DNA of 64,000 nt from Phaseolus vulgaris (GCF_000499845.2 NC_023750.2:10160084-10224083); one strand, 5' to 3'. Counted from the stretch's first letter, positions 52,172 through 64,000 are shown. Notes: generated from the sequence alone by a model not told the origin. A program made the numbers and translations.

Positions 52172-52745
52172 GGGATGAATATAGCAGCCAAGATGATGAG
52201 TCTAGCGGGGGAGAAGAAAAAGAAGAAAGTGAGGGGCATATCCATGTGTGGGGAATTATTGATGATTAGAAAAGCCCTCAACAATCAACCTAGCATGAAT
52301 CATGAAACACAAAGAGAGAACATCTTTCACACAAGATGTAAAGTTTTAGAAAACACTTGTTCTCTCATTATGGATAGTGGATTTTGCTGCAATTGTTGTA
52401 GCACTAGGTTGGTCGAAAAGCTTGATCTACAAGTTATACCCCATCCAAAACCTTACAAACTTCAATGACCAAATGAAGATGGAGACTTAACTGTAGATAA
52501 GTGGGTAAAAGTCAGTTTTTCTATGGGGAATTATAAAGATGAAATTTTATGTGATGTGGTACCCATGGCAGTTTGCCACGTCTTATTGGGAAGAACATGA
52601 CAATTTGACAAAAAACTATCCATAATGGTCTTACCAACGAAATTACTTTTACCCATAGGGAAAAGAAGTTTATACTTATCCTTTATCACCCTCACAAGTG
52701 GTAAAGGACCAAGTACAAATGAAACAAAATAGATAAAATGAAAAA
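52172..52745 (+). pseudogene. Gag-protease fragment of a different Ty3/gypsy clade
   Basis: An acidic stretch (DEYSSQDDESSGGEE) is followed by ALNNQPSMNHETQRENIFHT and the retropepsin core SLIMDSGFCCNCCSTRLVEK, IPHPKPYKLQ, then VSFSMGNYKDEILCDVVPMA and HVLLGR. This matches the widespread plant gypsy protease with IDSGS-type active site found in chromovirus-like elements, not the Tat-type DQGSSAD protease. A TGA follows PYKLQ and another falls at the Trp of GRPWQFD. The fragment abuts gypsy3 integrase directly, so it is a rearranged junction or a truncated insertion. Confidence 0.8.
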
Positions 52746-52912
52746 AATATATTAGAAAATCAAGAGAAAGTCCTCAGGGACACAACTGAAGCGTGGGAGA
52801 AGGGTGTTCATTCCCACAAGGTCATTCGGATAGGACAAAAATTTGAAAAAAAATGAAAAGATACTTCTATCTGAACAACCTTCAGGCCTCCTGATTTGTA
52901 AAAGAGCACTTA
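52746..52912. other. Short unassigned stretch left of gypsy4
   Basis: No recognisable gene. It may be the decayed continuation of the chromovirus-like fragment. Its last five bases, ACTTA (52908-52912), would be the left target duplication of gypsy4; the partner lies beyond the window. Confidence 0.4.
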
Positions 52913-53707
52913 TGATCCTGCCTGTTGACTGGAACGCTGGAGAATGCCTCGTCAAAGGATCGACGTGCGCACCGCTTCTCACCTTCGTTCCTCTCCGGGA
53001 TCTACTTCAAGAACCTGCAAAGAAACGATACGGCGCCGCTGCGGCCGATCGCACTCCGACGCTCAAGTCAGTGACGGTATCACCAAAAACTAAGAGAACT
53101 AGAACCGTGCAAATCCTCTCTCACAATCAGCTCTATCACTCGCAAGCGTAAAGTGTATGAACTGAACGTGCGTACCTCAGAAAGTTTGTTAAGAACTCTT
53201 ATATACCTGGTGGCTTTCTCTCTCCTGGCAGTTACAGACTCGGACACGTGGCTCGCATCCAACTGTACACGTGCCATCATCTGGAGGCTCCCTGACTTGG
53301 CGCTGCTTCTACTCTCATTTTGGCTAAGTTACTTATGCATGGTACTGCCCAGTGCATAGCTAACTTAGGAGTGCGATCTCTACTGGAACTGGCGAGTTAG
53401 GGCCTTCATACACCTTCCCTGTGGTCTCGCCGGCCGCCTTCATAATCTGCTTCTCCTTCATCTTCGGCGATGTGCTCGCTCTGGCGATCTCCGACCGCTT
53501 GGTCGCCTGGGTCTACATCTGGCGACTTCATCTTCAACCTGGCGATCGCCTATTCTGGTAAGCTGGAAATCGGAACACGCCAGCTCAACAACTGGCGACT
53601 ACACGTGCCCCCCGACTTCCTTCCCTTCTGCCAACCTGGCGTCTTGTCAACACGCCTACACTGTAGCAGGATGCCACGTCATCACACCCGATCACCAGGG
53701 CGGTACA
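52913..53707 (-). repeat. gypsy4 3' LTR (795 bp)
   Basis: Homologous to the gypsy1 LTRs but shorter and diverged. It is followed by CAAGCCCCCCAGTC (complement of the polypurine tract), which identifies it as the 3' LTR. Confidence 0.88.
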
Positions 53708-54301
53708 CAAGCCCCCCAGTCTTAAGGAAGACTTGTCTAGCGAAAAGACTGAAAGAGCCTTCGTTAACATCGATCTACGTGGCACTGACGCAGAATTCCA
53801 AGCGATTGTACTTTCTGCTGCTCTGACGCTCCACCAAACCCTTCACTCATCGTTCAACACGTGGCTTCATCAACGGCTCTCTTTATCTGCCGTTAGCGCT
53901 TCCTAAAACCATTTCGAAAACCCTTAAACCCATTTCGTTCCACTGTTCCATCACTTTCTTCGTGTTTGCAAACGCTCTAACTTCCCTCTGCGAAAACTCT
54001 CAACGCTCTTCAACGCTCCAGATCACCATCTTCCTCCATCGTCTTCCTGATCATCGAAAGGTAATTACTTTCCTTCATCTGCTGGTTTTCCTTGCATTTT
54101 CACCGATTCGCATCATCCTGTAACTGCTTGGTGCATACGCTGTGGGTTGTTTTTCCATTTCTCTTTCTGTGTAACTTAGGGCTTTGTCGATCGTCGCAAC
54201 GAACTCACATTCGTTCGTCTTTCACCTTCCTTCTATGATCGAGTCAGCCTTCGTAACCCCCCTGATCATTTTTCCTTTCTTCTTCCTTTGCAGCTGCCAT
54301 C
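53708..54301 (+). other. Leader of the gypsy4 antisense gene with 5'-UTR intron
   Basis: A likely intron runs 54061-54293 (donor GAAAG/GTAATT, acceptor CTTCCTTTGCAG), ending 8 bp before the ATG. A CACGTGG occurs near 53860. No clear TATA box. Confidence 0.6.
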
Positions 54302-56911
54302 ATGACTCGCACCAAGATTACCCCGAACCCCCCTCCATCAGCACGAAACCTTCCTTCACAAGCACACGACTCAACACAAGTTCGTGGCGCTTCCTCTTCG
54401 CAGGCTGAGAGGCCTGCATCTTCCCAATCTGCCCTGGCCCAGGCGACTCCACCTAATGCTGGAGGAGCCCCCGTCCCTCTGCCAGACTTCAAAACATTAT
54501 ATCCCTGGGCCACCCCAACCCTCCTAAAAGAGACGTCCTCTGTGAACACCGCGGGAGCAGTCTTGCGGCTGACTAAGGGAGATGAGGTCTACCAATTGTT
54601 TCACAAGGAGCACGACGAAAAAATGATGGTGCTGCCTTGCCCCGCCGACCTGCCCGTGTGTGCTGATGACAAAGTAAGCGCCGACGGGCCCTTCTGCTTT
54701 GTCTATACGACTCTGTTCAAGAAGGTCAGGCTCAGGTTCCCCTTCACTCGATTCGAGAGGGAACTTCTGACTGAGCTCAACATTGCTGCCGCCCAGCTTC
54801 ATCCCAACAGCTGGGCGTTTGTTCGAGCCTTCCAAGTGACGTGCGCCCACCTGGGGTTGCCCGCGTCGGTGGACGTGTTTTTGTTCCTTTTCGAGGCCAA
54901 GCACCCAGGAGACCGCCTGTGGGTCAGCTTGAACGCGATTGCTGGGAGGTCCATCTTTACCATCTTCCAGCAATCGTACAAAGACTGGAAGGGGAAATTT
55001 GTCCAAGTACGTGCAAACGACAAGGACACCTCTCTTCTTGACGGTTTCCCCTTGTACTGGGTGGACAAGGGGAAAAAGGAGTCCAAGAGCTGCTTCAGGA
55101 GGCCCAGAAGTCCTGATAGCATGGGAGCTTTGGACAGAGACCTTTGTCTCTTCTGGAAGAAGGTGGCGGACGCCAATGTATCATTCCTCACCGCCACCTT
55201 GATATGCTTCGAATTCTACGAAGACCAGCTAGATATCCGAATAGGTTAGGACATTACACCCTCGTCTTGATATTGCTTCTGTTTTAGCTGTTTCTGGGCG
55301 TCTTGTGCGTTATGCGCAAGACTTTGGTTTTACCTTTCCTGCATATACTACCTGCTTTGCTGCTTTATTACACTTATGCACTTATTCGTTTCCCTTGAGT
55401 TAACTCGCGCATTTTCATTCCATGCAGACGACATGTTGCCCAGGAACATGCTCTCCGAGTTGAAGGCGCTCGCCCGAAACCACGAGTTGGCGAGCGGTTC
55501 CCAAACGGTACCAAACTCAGTGGTGGAGGCCGCCATTGTCCATGGGCGATCACCACCGAAGGAACCCGCCCAACGCAAAAAGTTGGTCCTTAAGAGACCC
55601 AGAAGGAAAGCCCCCCAAGTCATCCAAGAGGAGGAGGAAGAGGACGACGAGGTCACTGAGGATGGCCTCGTTACGAAGAGGAAAAGGGTGGCACCATCTT
55701 CACCACCTGCCCCACCCCCTCTTCCAACCTCAACACCACCATCAACGCCTGTTCCTCCTCCCTCATCGCCAACACCACAAGCTCCTTCATCACCAGTCCA
55801 AGCGGTTCCACTGGCCACTGCGCCACCTGCAGCTGAGGCCCAAGAGCCAAATTTCTTGGAGGACCCCCCAAGCGCCTCTACGCCATACGTGTCAGCAGGA
55901 GGGGGCCCCCCTTCAAACGCTTCAGTTGCAGAAAATGCTCCAATCGGGGATGAGGTGGCTCATACCTCTCCAATCCTGATTACCGAATCCCCGATTGCGT
56001 CGCCACGCCATGAAGCAACCACTGAAGATATTGCTAAGGAAGGTGGCGGCGAGAACCCTCAACAAGCCCCCCTGGCGCCTCTCCAAGCAGCAAACCTTTC
56101 CCTCGAAGTTACAAGGATGTGGGAACCTCTAACCGCCAAACTGAAAACCATAGCAGAGGATATCCTCGCGATCATAACCAGGGCCGTGGAGAGCTCCACC
56201 AGGAGGCTTCAAGACGATCTCTTCAACCTCAAGACCGAAAACAGCACTATGAAGGTCGAGGTGGAGAAGTTATCCTTCAACCTGACGCTCGCAGAAATCG
56301 AACACTCCCGAGTGGAGGATGCAATGAGTACCGAGCTCAGGTTGGCGCGCAAGGAAGCTGCTGACCTTCGCCGCAAAGTTCATGATCTTGCCCAAGAGAA
56401 AGTTGAGCTAGAAAGCAAAATTGTGCCCCTTCGTGCCAAGGCGGTCGACCTGGAGGCTCGCATGCAAGCTGACGCCGCTAAGGTGCAAAAACTGGAGCAA
56501 AGGTCGATCGACCGGGAGAAACTACTTGGGCAAGTAGAAAAAGCGAGGGACGACGCCATGGCTGATCTCGCCGAGGCAAACAAGGAGAAAGGAAAGATGG
56601 CTGCTGAGTTGGCCCAAGCTCAAACGGAATCCAAGAAGGTTACTGACGACCTTCTCCATGCTCAAGAGACCAACGAACAACTCCGAAAACAGGTTGAAGA
56701 GCTGGAGCAGCAGAACAAAGAGCTCAAGAAACAGGTTGAAGAACTTCAAGGGCAAATTGAAGAACTTAAGCTAAACTCTGCTCAGATTCTGGCTGCTGGA
56801 TTCGAAGCCGCTCGGGAACAATTCGCATGCCTATTCCCCGATCTTGACCTCAGCATGGTGTCGTTGAACAACGAAGTAGTAGATGGAAAGGTCGTTCCTG
56901 CTGAAGACTAA
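54302..56911 (+). CDS. gypsy4 antisense ORF (putative gypsy-type transposon protein), intact, two coding exons
   Basis: Exon 1 (54302-55244) begins MTRTKITPNPPPSARNLPSQ and holds the Transposase_28-like region: PWATPTLLKETSSVNTAGAV, PFTRFERELLTELNIAAAQL, SVDVFLFLFEAKHPGDRLWV, IFQQSYKDWKGKFVQV. A phase-1 intron (55245-55427, GTTAGG...CCATGCAG) joins exon 2 (55428-56911). The spliced product is 808 residues. After residue 315 come basic clusters resembling nuclear-localisation signals (LKRPRRKAP, KRKRV), an acidic run, a Pro-rich linker (about 400-450), and a long coiled coil (about 565-785) ending LNNEVVDGKVVPAED. No stop or frameshift is present. Such antisense genes are known in Tat elements, but their function is not. 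It is convergent with gag-pol. Confidence 0.88.
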
Positions 56912-58342
56912 TCAACTCCACCTCATCTGCTACTTTATGATTTCCCTTGTATATATCTTGTAATAAACTCGCGCCTATGTATTCTTAACAGATACTCATT
57001 TCAATCACAAGGCTTGGATATTCTCTCCCCTGACTCCTTTAAGCGCTTTAACCTTCTTTGCATGTTTAACTTTGTCGGATTTAACTTAGTGATTTTGCAA
57101 ACGCGACTTTTGACGTAACTGCCTCGAGCCAATTCAAACTTAAGCAATAATCACTTTAAACAACTTGTACCCTTAAGGCAACTAACCTTATTGCAAGAAT
57201 ACCCTTCAAGCAACGAACTGTAACTCAATCATTGGCTCAAACAACGTCCCACTCGACCTGCTTTATCAAACAAGTCTTTCAACCTTCTCGCCGTCGTTTA
57301 AACTCTTCCCGATCGCCAAGACCTCTTGGTAACATCAGCCTTTCCTAGCCTCATGCTTTGGCAATCGTTTCTTTATCTAGGGTAGAAGCGCCCTTTGGGA
57401 TCTTCCTTTGCCCCCCTGAACTTCAGAGCAAAAGACCGGCTGACTAGGCGTTCTCTTCGAACCTACCTTAGCCACCTTTCAAGCTTCTTCCACCCTCTTC
57501 GCCATACCTGAACTCGTTCGAGACGAGAAGGATTTTATCTTGCCTATGCTCGCACGTAAGCGAGAAGGTCTTTTAACTCGCCTGAACTCGCTCAACGGCG
57601 AGAAGGACTTTATCTGGTGCCTCAACTTGCCCAGGGTGTACATCTCCTCCCCCCTGGATGCACTGAGGACCTTTCTCTTTCTCGCCTGCGCTCGCTCGAC
57701 GGCGAGGAGGTCTTTTAACTTGCCTCTACATTGCCCCAGGAGTTACATCTTCTCGCTCCCAGAAACACGGAGGACTTTTACTCTTTCTCGCCTGCGCTCG
57801 CTCGACGGCGAGGAGGTCTTTTAACTTGCCTCTACATTGCCTCAGGAGTTACATCTTCTCGCTCCCAGAAACACGGAGGACTTTTTCTCTTTCTCGCCTG
57901 CACTCGCTCGACGGCGAGAAGGTCTTTTACTTGCCTCAGGACGCGCGAGGGCGTTGAGGTCTTTCATCTGGTGCCTCCGATCGCCGAAAGACGATGAGGA
58001 CTTTAAAACTTAACTGGTGCCTCCAATCGCCGAAAAACGATGAGGACTTAACACTTAACTGGTGCCTCCAATCGCCGAAAAACGATGAGGACTTAAAACT
58101 TTTTAGCAAGCACGCGATATATCTTTTCTTGCCTTAAATCATGTACAAATGACAAGGTCTTTCTTCAAAACTTTTGAAAATAGCACACATGCAATCTGAA
58201 AACACCTTATACTTCGAAAACTCTTCTTTTATTGGGTGGCCTCATTAAAAACCCTCCTTAGGGAAAAAAGAGTGCCCCCTTCAAACTGTTTTAACAGAGA
58301 CATTGTAATATAACATTGTGTTTGTCTTCACTTACAAAGCTC
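56912..58342. other. gypsy4 spacer between antisense gene and pol, repeat-rich
   Basis: No gene. It contains a diverged version of the conserved block (about 57375-57440), a 105-bp tandem array (57680-57930), repeated ATCGCCGAAAGACGAT-type hairpins (57975-58095) and the conserved post-pol block (58224-58297), whose minus strand includes CCCAATAAAAG. Confidence 0.65.
57680..57930. repeat. 105-bp tandem repeat with hairpin core (about 2.5 units)
   Basis: Units start near 57682, 57787 and 57893. Each combines CTCGCTCGACGGCGAG (5-bp stem, 6-base loop), a TACATTGCCCCAGGAGTTAC segment and CAGAAACACGGAGGAC. Confidence 0.85.
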
Positions 58343-61300
58343 TTAACTATACTACAACTTCAGGTGTGTGGCGTTCCAGGTGCGAGGGATCGCCCCTCCC
58401 TCCAGCGTCTCTAAGCGGTAGGCCCTGTTCCCGAGCGCCTCGGTTATTCTGAATGGTCCAGTCACTTGGGTGACAATTTATTCTCCATCTCGTACTGGTG
58501 GGCCTTCCTCATCACCAGATCGCCCTCTCTAAACTGCCTTGGCATCACCTTAGAGTTGTATCTTCGTTCAACCCTTCTCTTCACGGCCTCAGCCTTCAAC
58601 CTTGCCTCTTCCCTGACCTCATCCAGCAGATCCAGGTTCAGCCTTCTCTCTTCATTCGAGTCTTCCTCTACGAAGTTCTGGAATCTCGGCGAGCTCTCCT
58701 GGATCTCCACTGGAATCATGGCATCACACCCATAGACCAAGCTAAACGGGGTCTCATGGGTTCCTGACTACTCAGTGGTGTGGTACGCCCAGACTATACG
58801 GGGCACCTCCTCAGCCCAACTTCCCTTGGCTTTCTCAAGCCTTCTTTTCAAACCTCTCAACAACACCCGATTAGCTGATTCCACCTGGCCATTTGTTTGA
58901 GGGTGCTCGACGGATGCAAACACTTGTTGAATTCCCACCCCTTCGCAAAGCTTCTTCAACAGGTGGCTTGCAAACTGCGTCCCATTATCTGATACCAGGC
59001 GCTTAGGCACTCCAAACCGGCACACGATGTTCTTCCATACGAAACCTTCGATCTTGTGTGCGGTGATCTGGGCCACTGGTTCTGCTTCAATCCACTTGGT
59101 GAAATACTCAATCGCCACCACCAAGTACTTCATTTGCCTGATCGCCAGCGGGAAAGGTCCCAGGATGTCGATTCCCCAAGTATGAAACGGCCAAGGGCTA
59201 TAGATCGACTTCAACTCCTCGGGAGGTGCCTTGTGCCAATCGGCGTGCTGTTGGCATTGTTTGCAGCACTGGGCATACTTCTTGCAATCTTCTCTCATGG
59301 ATGGCCGATAGTAGCCTGCACGGAGAGTCCTCGCGGCCAGAGCTCGACCCCCGACGTGGCTTCCACATATACCTTCGTGGAGCTCTGCCATAACTCTCGT
59401 GCACTTCTCGCCGTGTATGCATTCCAGGAGTGGGTGAGTGAACCCAAACCTGTACAGATCGCCATCAAGCAACGTGTACTTGCTGGAATTTTTCTTTACC
59501 TTCCTAGCTTCTGTTGGATCCAGCGGGAGGAGGCCATCTGCCAGGCACCGTTTGTATTGCGTTATCCAAGTGTCTGGCTCATGGGCGGCGCAGACCTGCA
59601 TCACGTCCACCTTCTCTCCTCGACATGCTCTAATTCTCGGCGATCTCAGAGTTTCTTGCGTCAAAGACTTATGGCTTCTCGCTGCTCTCTCCGTCGACTT
59701 GCTTATCTGAAGGACCAGGTGATCTGCTACAAATGCCCTCGGCGTCTTCAGAGTTTCTTGAATCACCGTCCTCTGCCTACCCCCCTTGCCTGAGCTGGCG
59801 AGCTTAGCAAGCAAGTCAGCTCGGGCATTCTGCTCCCTGGCACATGTACTACTTCAAAGGAGGCAAAGGAACTCTTCAATTCCTGTACATACGCCAAGTA
59901 AGCCGCCATTTGTGGATCTTTAGCCTGGAACTCGCCTGTTACTTGCCCTGTGACTAGCAGTGAGTCACTCTTAGCCATCAGCACCCTAGCTCCCATCTCC
60001 TTGGCCAGCAAAATCCCGGCGATCAGCGCCTCATACTCTGCTTGGTTGTTGCTGGCTTTGAAGGCAAATCTCAACGATTGTTCGATCAGCACGCCGTTGG
60101 GTCCTTCCAATATGACTCCAGCACCGCTGCCCTGCTGGTTCGACGATCCATCCACCGAAAGCACCCAACGGAAATCGTCTCCCTCAACCCGCGTCGCCTC
60201 CGATGAGAGCTCAACCACAAAATCTGCAAAGATTTGCCCCTTGATCGGGCCTCGGGCTCGTATTTAATGTCAAACTCTGACAACTCCACTGCCCACTTCA
60301 CCATTCTTCCCGCAACGTCAGGTTTCTTCAAGACCTTCTGGATGGGCAGGTCAGTCATCACCAGTATTGTGAAACTGTGGAAGTAGTGGCGCAACCTCCT
60401 CGCCGAAAACACTACAGCCAGCGCAGCCTTCTCCAGGGCCTGATATCTCGTTTCTGGGCCCTGCAACACCTTGCTCACAAAATAAATAGGCTTCTGAGCC
60501 TGATCTTGATCCTGGGCGAGCACCGCACTCACCGCCCTCTCAGTCACAGCGAAATACAACCTGAGAGGGATTCCCGCCAGCGGTTTGCACAGAACCGGCG
60601 GGCTCGCCAGATACTCCTTCAGCTGACGAAAGCTTCCTCGCACTCTTTCGTCCAAGCAAACTTATTATTGCGCCGCAGACATTGAAAATAGGGATGCCCC
60701 TTTTCTCCGCTAGCTGACACGAAGCGAGATAGGGCTGCCATCCGACCTGTTAGCTGCTGGAATTCTTTCACCGTAGCCGGGCTTCTCATCGCCAAGATGG
60801 CGGCACACTTGTCTGGGTTAGCTTCTATTCCTCTTTCAGTCAAGAGAAAACCCAAAAATTTTCCAGCCTCCACGCCGAAAATGCATTTCTCCGGGTTGAG
60901 CTTTAACTTGAACTTGGCGATCGTCATGAACAATTCTTCCAAGTCTGCAACGTGCTTGCTCTTTTCCTGCGAGGTCACAACCATGTCATCGACGTAAGCT
61001 TGCACGTTCCTTCCCAGCATTGGTGCAAGTACTCGATCCATCAGCCTTTGGTACGTGGCCCCCGCGTTCTTCAGCCCAAACGGCATCACTTTATAGCAGT
61101 AGCACGACCTCTCCGTCATGAAGGCTGTTTTTCTTCATCCATGGGATGCATCTTGATCTTATTATAGCCCGAGAAGGCATCCAGGAAACTCAGCAGCTTG
61201 CACCCTGCAGCACTATCAACCAGGGCATCAATGCTTGGTAAAGGATACGAATCCTTTGGGCAAGCTTTGTTCAGATCGGTGAAATCGACGCACATGCGCC

Positions 61301-63781
61301 ATTTCCCGTTACTCTTCTTCACCAGTACGACATTTGCCAACCATTCAGGGTACTGGACTTCCCTGATGTGGCCTGCAGCGAGGAGTTTCTGTGTTTCGTC
61401 CCTGATCGCCTGCCTCCTCTCCTCATTGAATTTTCTTCTCCTTTGTCGCACCGGTCTCACCATGTTGTCCATCGCCAGATGATGGCACAAGAAGTCGGGA
61501 TCGATCCCGGGCATGTCCGAAGCGGACCAAGCAAACGCGTCCAGATGCCGCTCAATCACCTTGGCGATCTGGTCCTGGAGATCGACCTCCAGAGATCTTC
61601 CGAGCTTGAAGATTTTCCCTCCGATCTCCTTCTCGAGCCACTGCTCGACAGTTTGGGCCTGGATTCTCTGGCGATCACCACCCTGGCGATTCCCTGTTCC
61701 CTTGCTTCCTCGGGGCGATTCCGCGCCTCTTCCTCCTCCAGGCCAGCATTCCTCTCCCCTAGCTCAGCGTCTACCATCTCTACATCCCTTCCGACGGCCT
61801 CCTCTGTTACCGGCGGTCTGGGCTTCACACCGGGAGGTGGGGTGGTTGTTACATAACTCACTGATCTTTTGTTTTTCAGGCTATTCTCATAGCACCTTTT
61901 CGCCTCTTTCTGATCAGACTTGATCGTGATCACCACCCCTTCCATGGACGGCAACTTACCTTCATGTGCCGAGTCGACGGAATGGCGCCTATCCTGTTAA
62001 GAGTGGGCCTTCCCAACAGGATGTTATATGCTGAAGGAGCGTTTACTATGAGGTACTTGATTTTCTCCGTCCTCGATCCAGCCTCATCTGTAAACGTGGT
62101 TCTCAGCTCAATGTACCCCCTGACCTCCACTTGGTCGCCAGCGAACCCATATAAGCACCCTCCATAGGGCCTTAGCTGGTCAAGGGGCAACTCCAGCTGC
62201 GTGAAAGTCGGCCAGAACATCACGTCTGCCGAGCTTCCCTGGTCCACCAGAACTCTGTGGACCTTCCTTCCCGCCGTAACCAACGAAATAACTATGGGAT
62301 CGTTGTCATGAGGCACAACGTCCCGAAGATCTTGCTTTGTGAACGTAATGTCCACTTCCGGCGAGTGATCTTCAAACATGTCCACTGCCATCACCGATCG
62401 CGCATACTTTTTCCTCTGCGATGCGGTACATCCACCACCTGAGAAACCCCCTGCAATGGTGTGGATCTCCCCATGGATAGGCATCTCGTGTTGCTGGGCT
62501 TCTCCACCTGCTGGCTGGGAACTCGACGCTCCCCCCGTCCTTCTATCCAGCAGATAGTCATTTAGGAACCCGCTCTTAACCAGATCGTCGAGCTGATACC
62601 CCAAAGACAAACACGAGTCCAAGTGTGGCCAAAACACTGGTGGAACTCGCACCAGGCGTCCGGCTTTGTCCCCAGCACCTTGTCGCCCACCTTCTCAGGC
62701 GCTTTCAACCTAGCAGATATGTTAGGATAGCGATCAGGTCCGCTAGTCCCATGACAAATTTGTGTTTAGGCGGGCGATTGTATTCCCGGCGTGCTGGTTG
62801 TTGGCGTGCTGGTTGTTGGCGTGCTTGGCTTCTTCCCTTGTTTCTCCTGTCGTAAGGATGGCGAATCCTTTGGTCTTTTCTGGCCGCCGCCGCCGTTTCC
62901 AGCACCCTCTGCGGCTGGATCCTGGACTGGGCGCGTGGCCTGGCGGGAGCCACGCTGCCTCTCTTCTCGACGACTTCACTCTCGTCGGCGATGTGGGCCA
63001 CCGCAAGTCGCCTGACTTCAGCAAACGTCGCTGGATGAGCCCTGATCAAGGCCTCGCAGAATGGCCCTGGCTGCACGCCCTTCTTGAAGGCATAGACCAG
63101 CATTTCTTCATCCTTGGCTGGCGATCTGACCATCTGCGCTCCGAAGCGATTGAGGTAGTCTCTGAGGGACTCCCCATGGTACTGCCTTATATCAAACAGA
63201 TCATAGGACACCCTGGGCGTGCCTTATTCACAATGTACTGCTCGACAAAGATTTCGAGAACTGTTGAAAATTGGTTATGTGGCCGTTAGGCAAGCTCACA
63301 AACCACTCCATCGCCGTTCCCTGGAGCGTACTCACAAACATCTTGCGGTAGACGGCGTCTGACCCTCCCGACAGCATCATCTGCGTGTGGAACGTGGTCA
63401 GATGAGCCTCTGGATCCTCCACGCCGGTAAAGATTGCTTAACCGGAACCACGCTCGTGGGAATAGGCGTGTCGGTAATCGCCTGAACAAAAGCATTGGGA
63501 AAACACGAGGTGGCGTAGACGGCGCCGCCTCTTCAACAGAAAACGTCCTTGTTGCTCCTGAAGAGCTCGACGCAGCTCCTCAGTCACCTTGCTGAGCTCC
63601 TCGTTTCTGGCGCGAGAGGCGACCAGGTCCTCATGTATCCTTGCCTGCTCTACGCGCGAGCTTCCACAATTGCCTGTAACGAGCGCATCATCTCTGCCAT
63701 CTGTGCCATGGTCATGGCGGCGTCGCCTTCAGCAGCGACAGGCGCCACGGGACTGGAACGATTGCTTCTCATTTTTCTCAT
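58343..63781 (-). pseudogene. gypsy4 gag-pol, many one-base deletions
   Basis: From MRKMRSNRSSPVAPVA (63781) the order is gag (EDPEAHLTTFHTQMMLSGGS; YHGESLRDYLNRFGAQMV), a damaged zinc knuckle near 62640, protease (LVDQGSSADVMFW, intact), RT (VDFTDLNKACPKDSYPLPSI; YVDDMVVTS), RNase H (VLSVDGSSNQQGSG, AKSDSLLV), and integrase zinc finger and core (HEGICGSHVGGR...CKQC; WGIDILGPF, VSDNGTQF, QVESANR). Then come a TAG at a Gln position (about 58768), the C-terminal region and a stop at 58343. Compared with gypsy1, single bases are missing at about fourteen places, each shifting frame. All catalytic motifs are still readable piecewise, so the breaks are either recent or sequence errors. Confidence 0.9.
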
Positions 63782-64000
63782 TAACTTCAGCGAAACACAG
63801 GAATGCAGCGAACAACACTTCAGCCACGATCGAATCAGCGATCAATAAGAGAAAATAGCGCGAAACTTGCGCAAGAAAATTCAAGAACACCGTAAGCCTT
63901 CAACGAAAACCGCAACTTCACCAGAAACCAACGTTCCCCGCGAACAGCCAAACAAACGAAAGAACTCGAACTTCCACCGAACAGATCACGCGTAAACAGC
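63782..64000 (-). other. gypsy4 5' leader of gag-pol, partial
   Basis: Homologous to the gypsy1 leader (20089 onward). No ORF. The primer-binding site and LTR would follow beyond the window. Confidence 0.6.

Larger units (their letters stand above)
52913..64000 (-). mobile_element. gypsy4: Tat-like Ty3/gypsy retrotransposon, 5' LTR outside the window
   Basis: Same family as gypsy1: LTR 52913-53707 begins TGATCCTGCCTG and ends GGGCGGTACA. The antisense gene is on the plus strand at 54302-56911, a repeat-rich spacer follows, and gag-pol is on the minus strand (63781 to 58343). The gag leader reaches the window end, with the primer site and 5' LTR still to come. Confidence 0.9.

Overview
This is nuclear DNA of a flowering plant, and everything I can identify in it is transposon-derived. 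I found no host gene, rRNA or tRNA. The retroelement types (Tat-like Ty3/gypsy elements with a spliced antisense ORF, and a SIRE-like Ty1/copia family with an envelope-like ORF and an initiator-tRNA primer site) fit a dicot, perhaps a legume. The species is inference. Such dense nesting suggests pericentromeric or other gene-poor chromatin.

Layout. (1) 1-3366 is the right part of a CACTA DNA transposon, carrying a two-exon Transposase_24-like gene end. It sits in the zinc-finger region of a decayed LINE (3367-7019, minus strand). (2) A Tat-like gypsy element, here called gypsy3 (plus strand), supplies an LTR (7041-7608), a gag start (7692-8130) and, far to the right, protease-RT-RNase H-integrase remnants (47582-52170). 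(3) Its gag is interrupted by a 38.5-kb SIRE-like copia complex (8131-46669). C1 (minus) has an LTR, an envelope-like ORF and a gag part. C2 (plus) has pol and an LTR. C3 (plus) shares that LTR and has gag, an envelope-like ORF and a terminal LTR. C1 and C2 meet head to head at 24192/24193. (4) Two complete Tat-like gypsy elements sit inside the complex: gypsy1 (9839-21365, target duplication AAGCC) and gypsy2 (24556-36736, target duplication ATGCC). A gypsy solo LTR (39783-40779) lies inside the shared copia LTR. (5) Two copies of an unrelated solo LTR lie at 46670-47581 (5' truncated) and 49204-50137 (target duplication AGGAG), within gypsy3. (6) A gag-protease fragment of a different gypsy clade (52172-52745) is followed by gypsy4 (52913 to beyond the window), of the same family as gypsy1.

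How the genes work together. gypsy1, gypsy2 and gypsy4 share one plan: gag-protease-RT-RNase H-integrase on the minus strand, and a convergent antisense gene on the plus strand with a 5'-UTR intron and a phase-1 coding intron. A spacer full of CTCGC-N6-GCGAG hairpin repeats lies between them. The antisense gene is fully open only in gypsy4 (808 residues when spliced), whose gag-pol carries about fourteen one-base deletions. In the copia complex, pol is present only in C2 while gag plus the envelope-like ORF are present only in C1 and C3, so neither half could move without help.

The most unusual signal is a near-palindromic 16-mer (AAACAAYCGRTTGTTT). It occurs 33 times in the copia complex, almost always as pairs spaced exactly 21 bp. 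It is found in LTRs, spacers, gag and pol.
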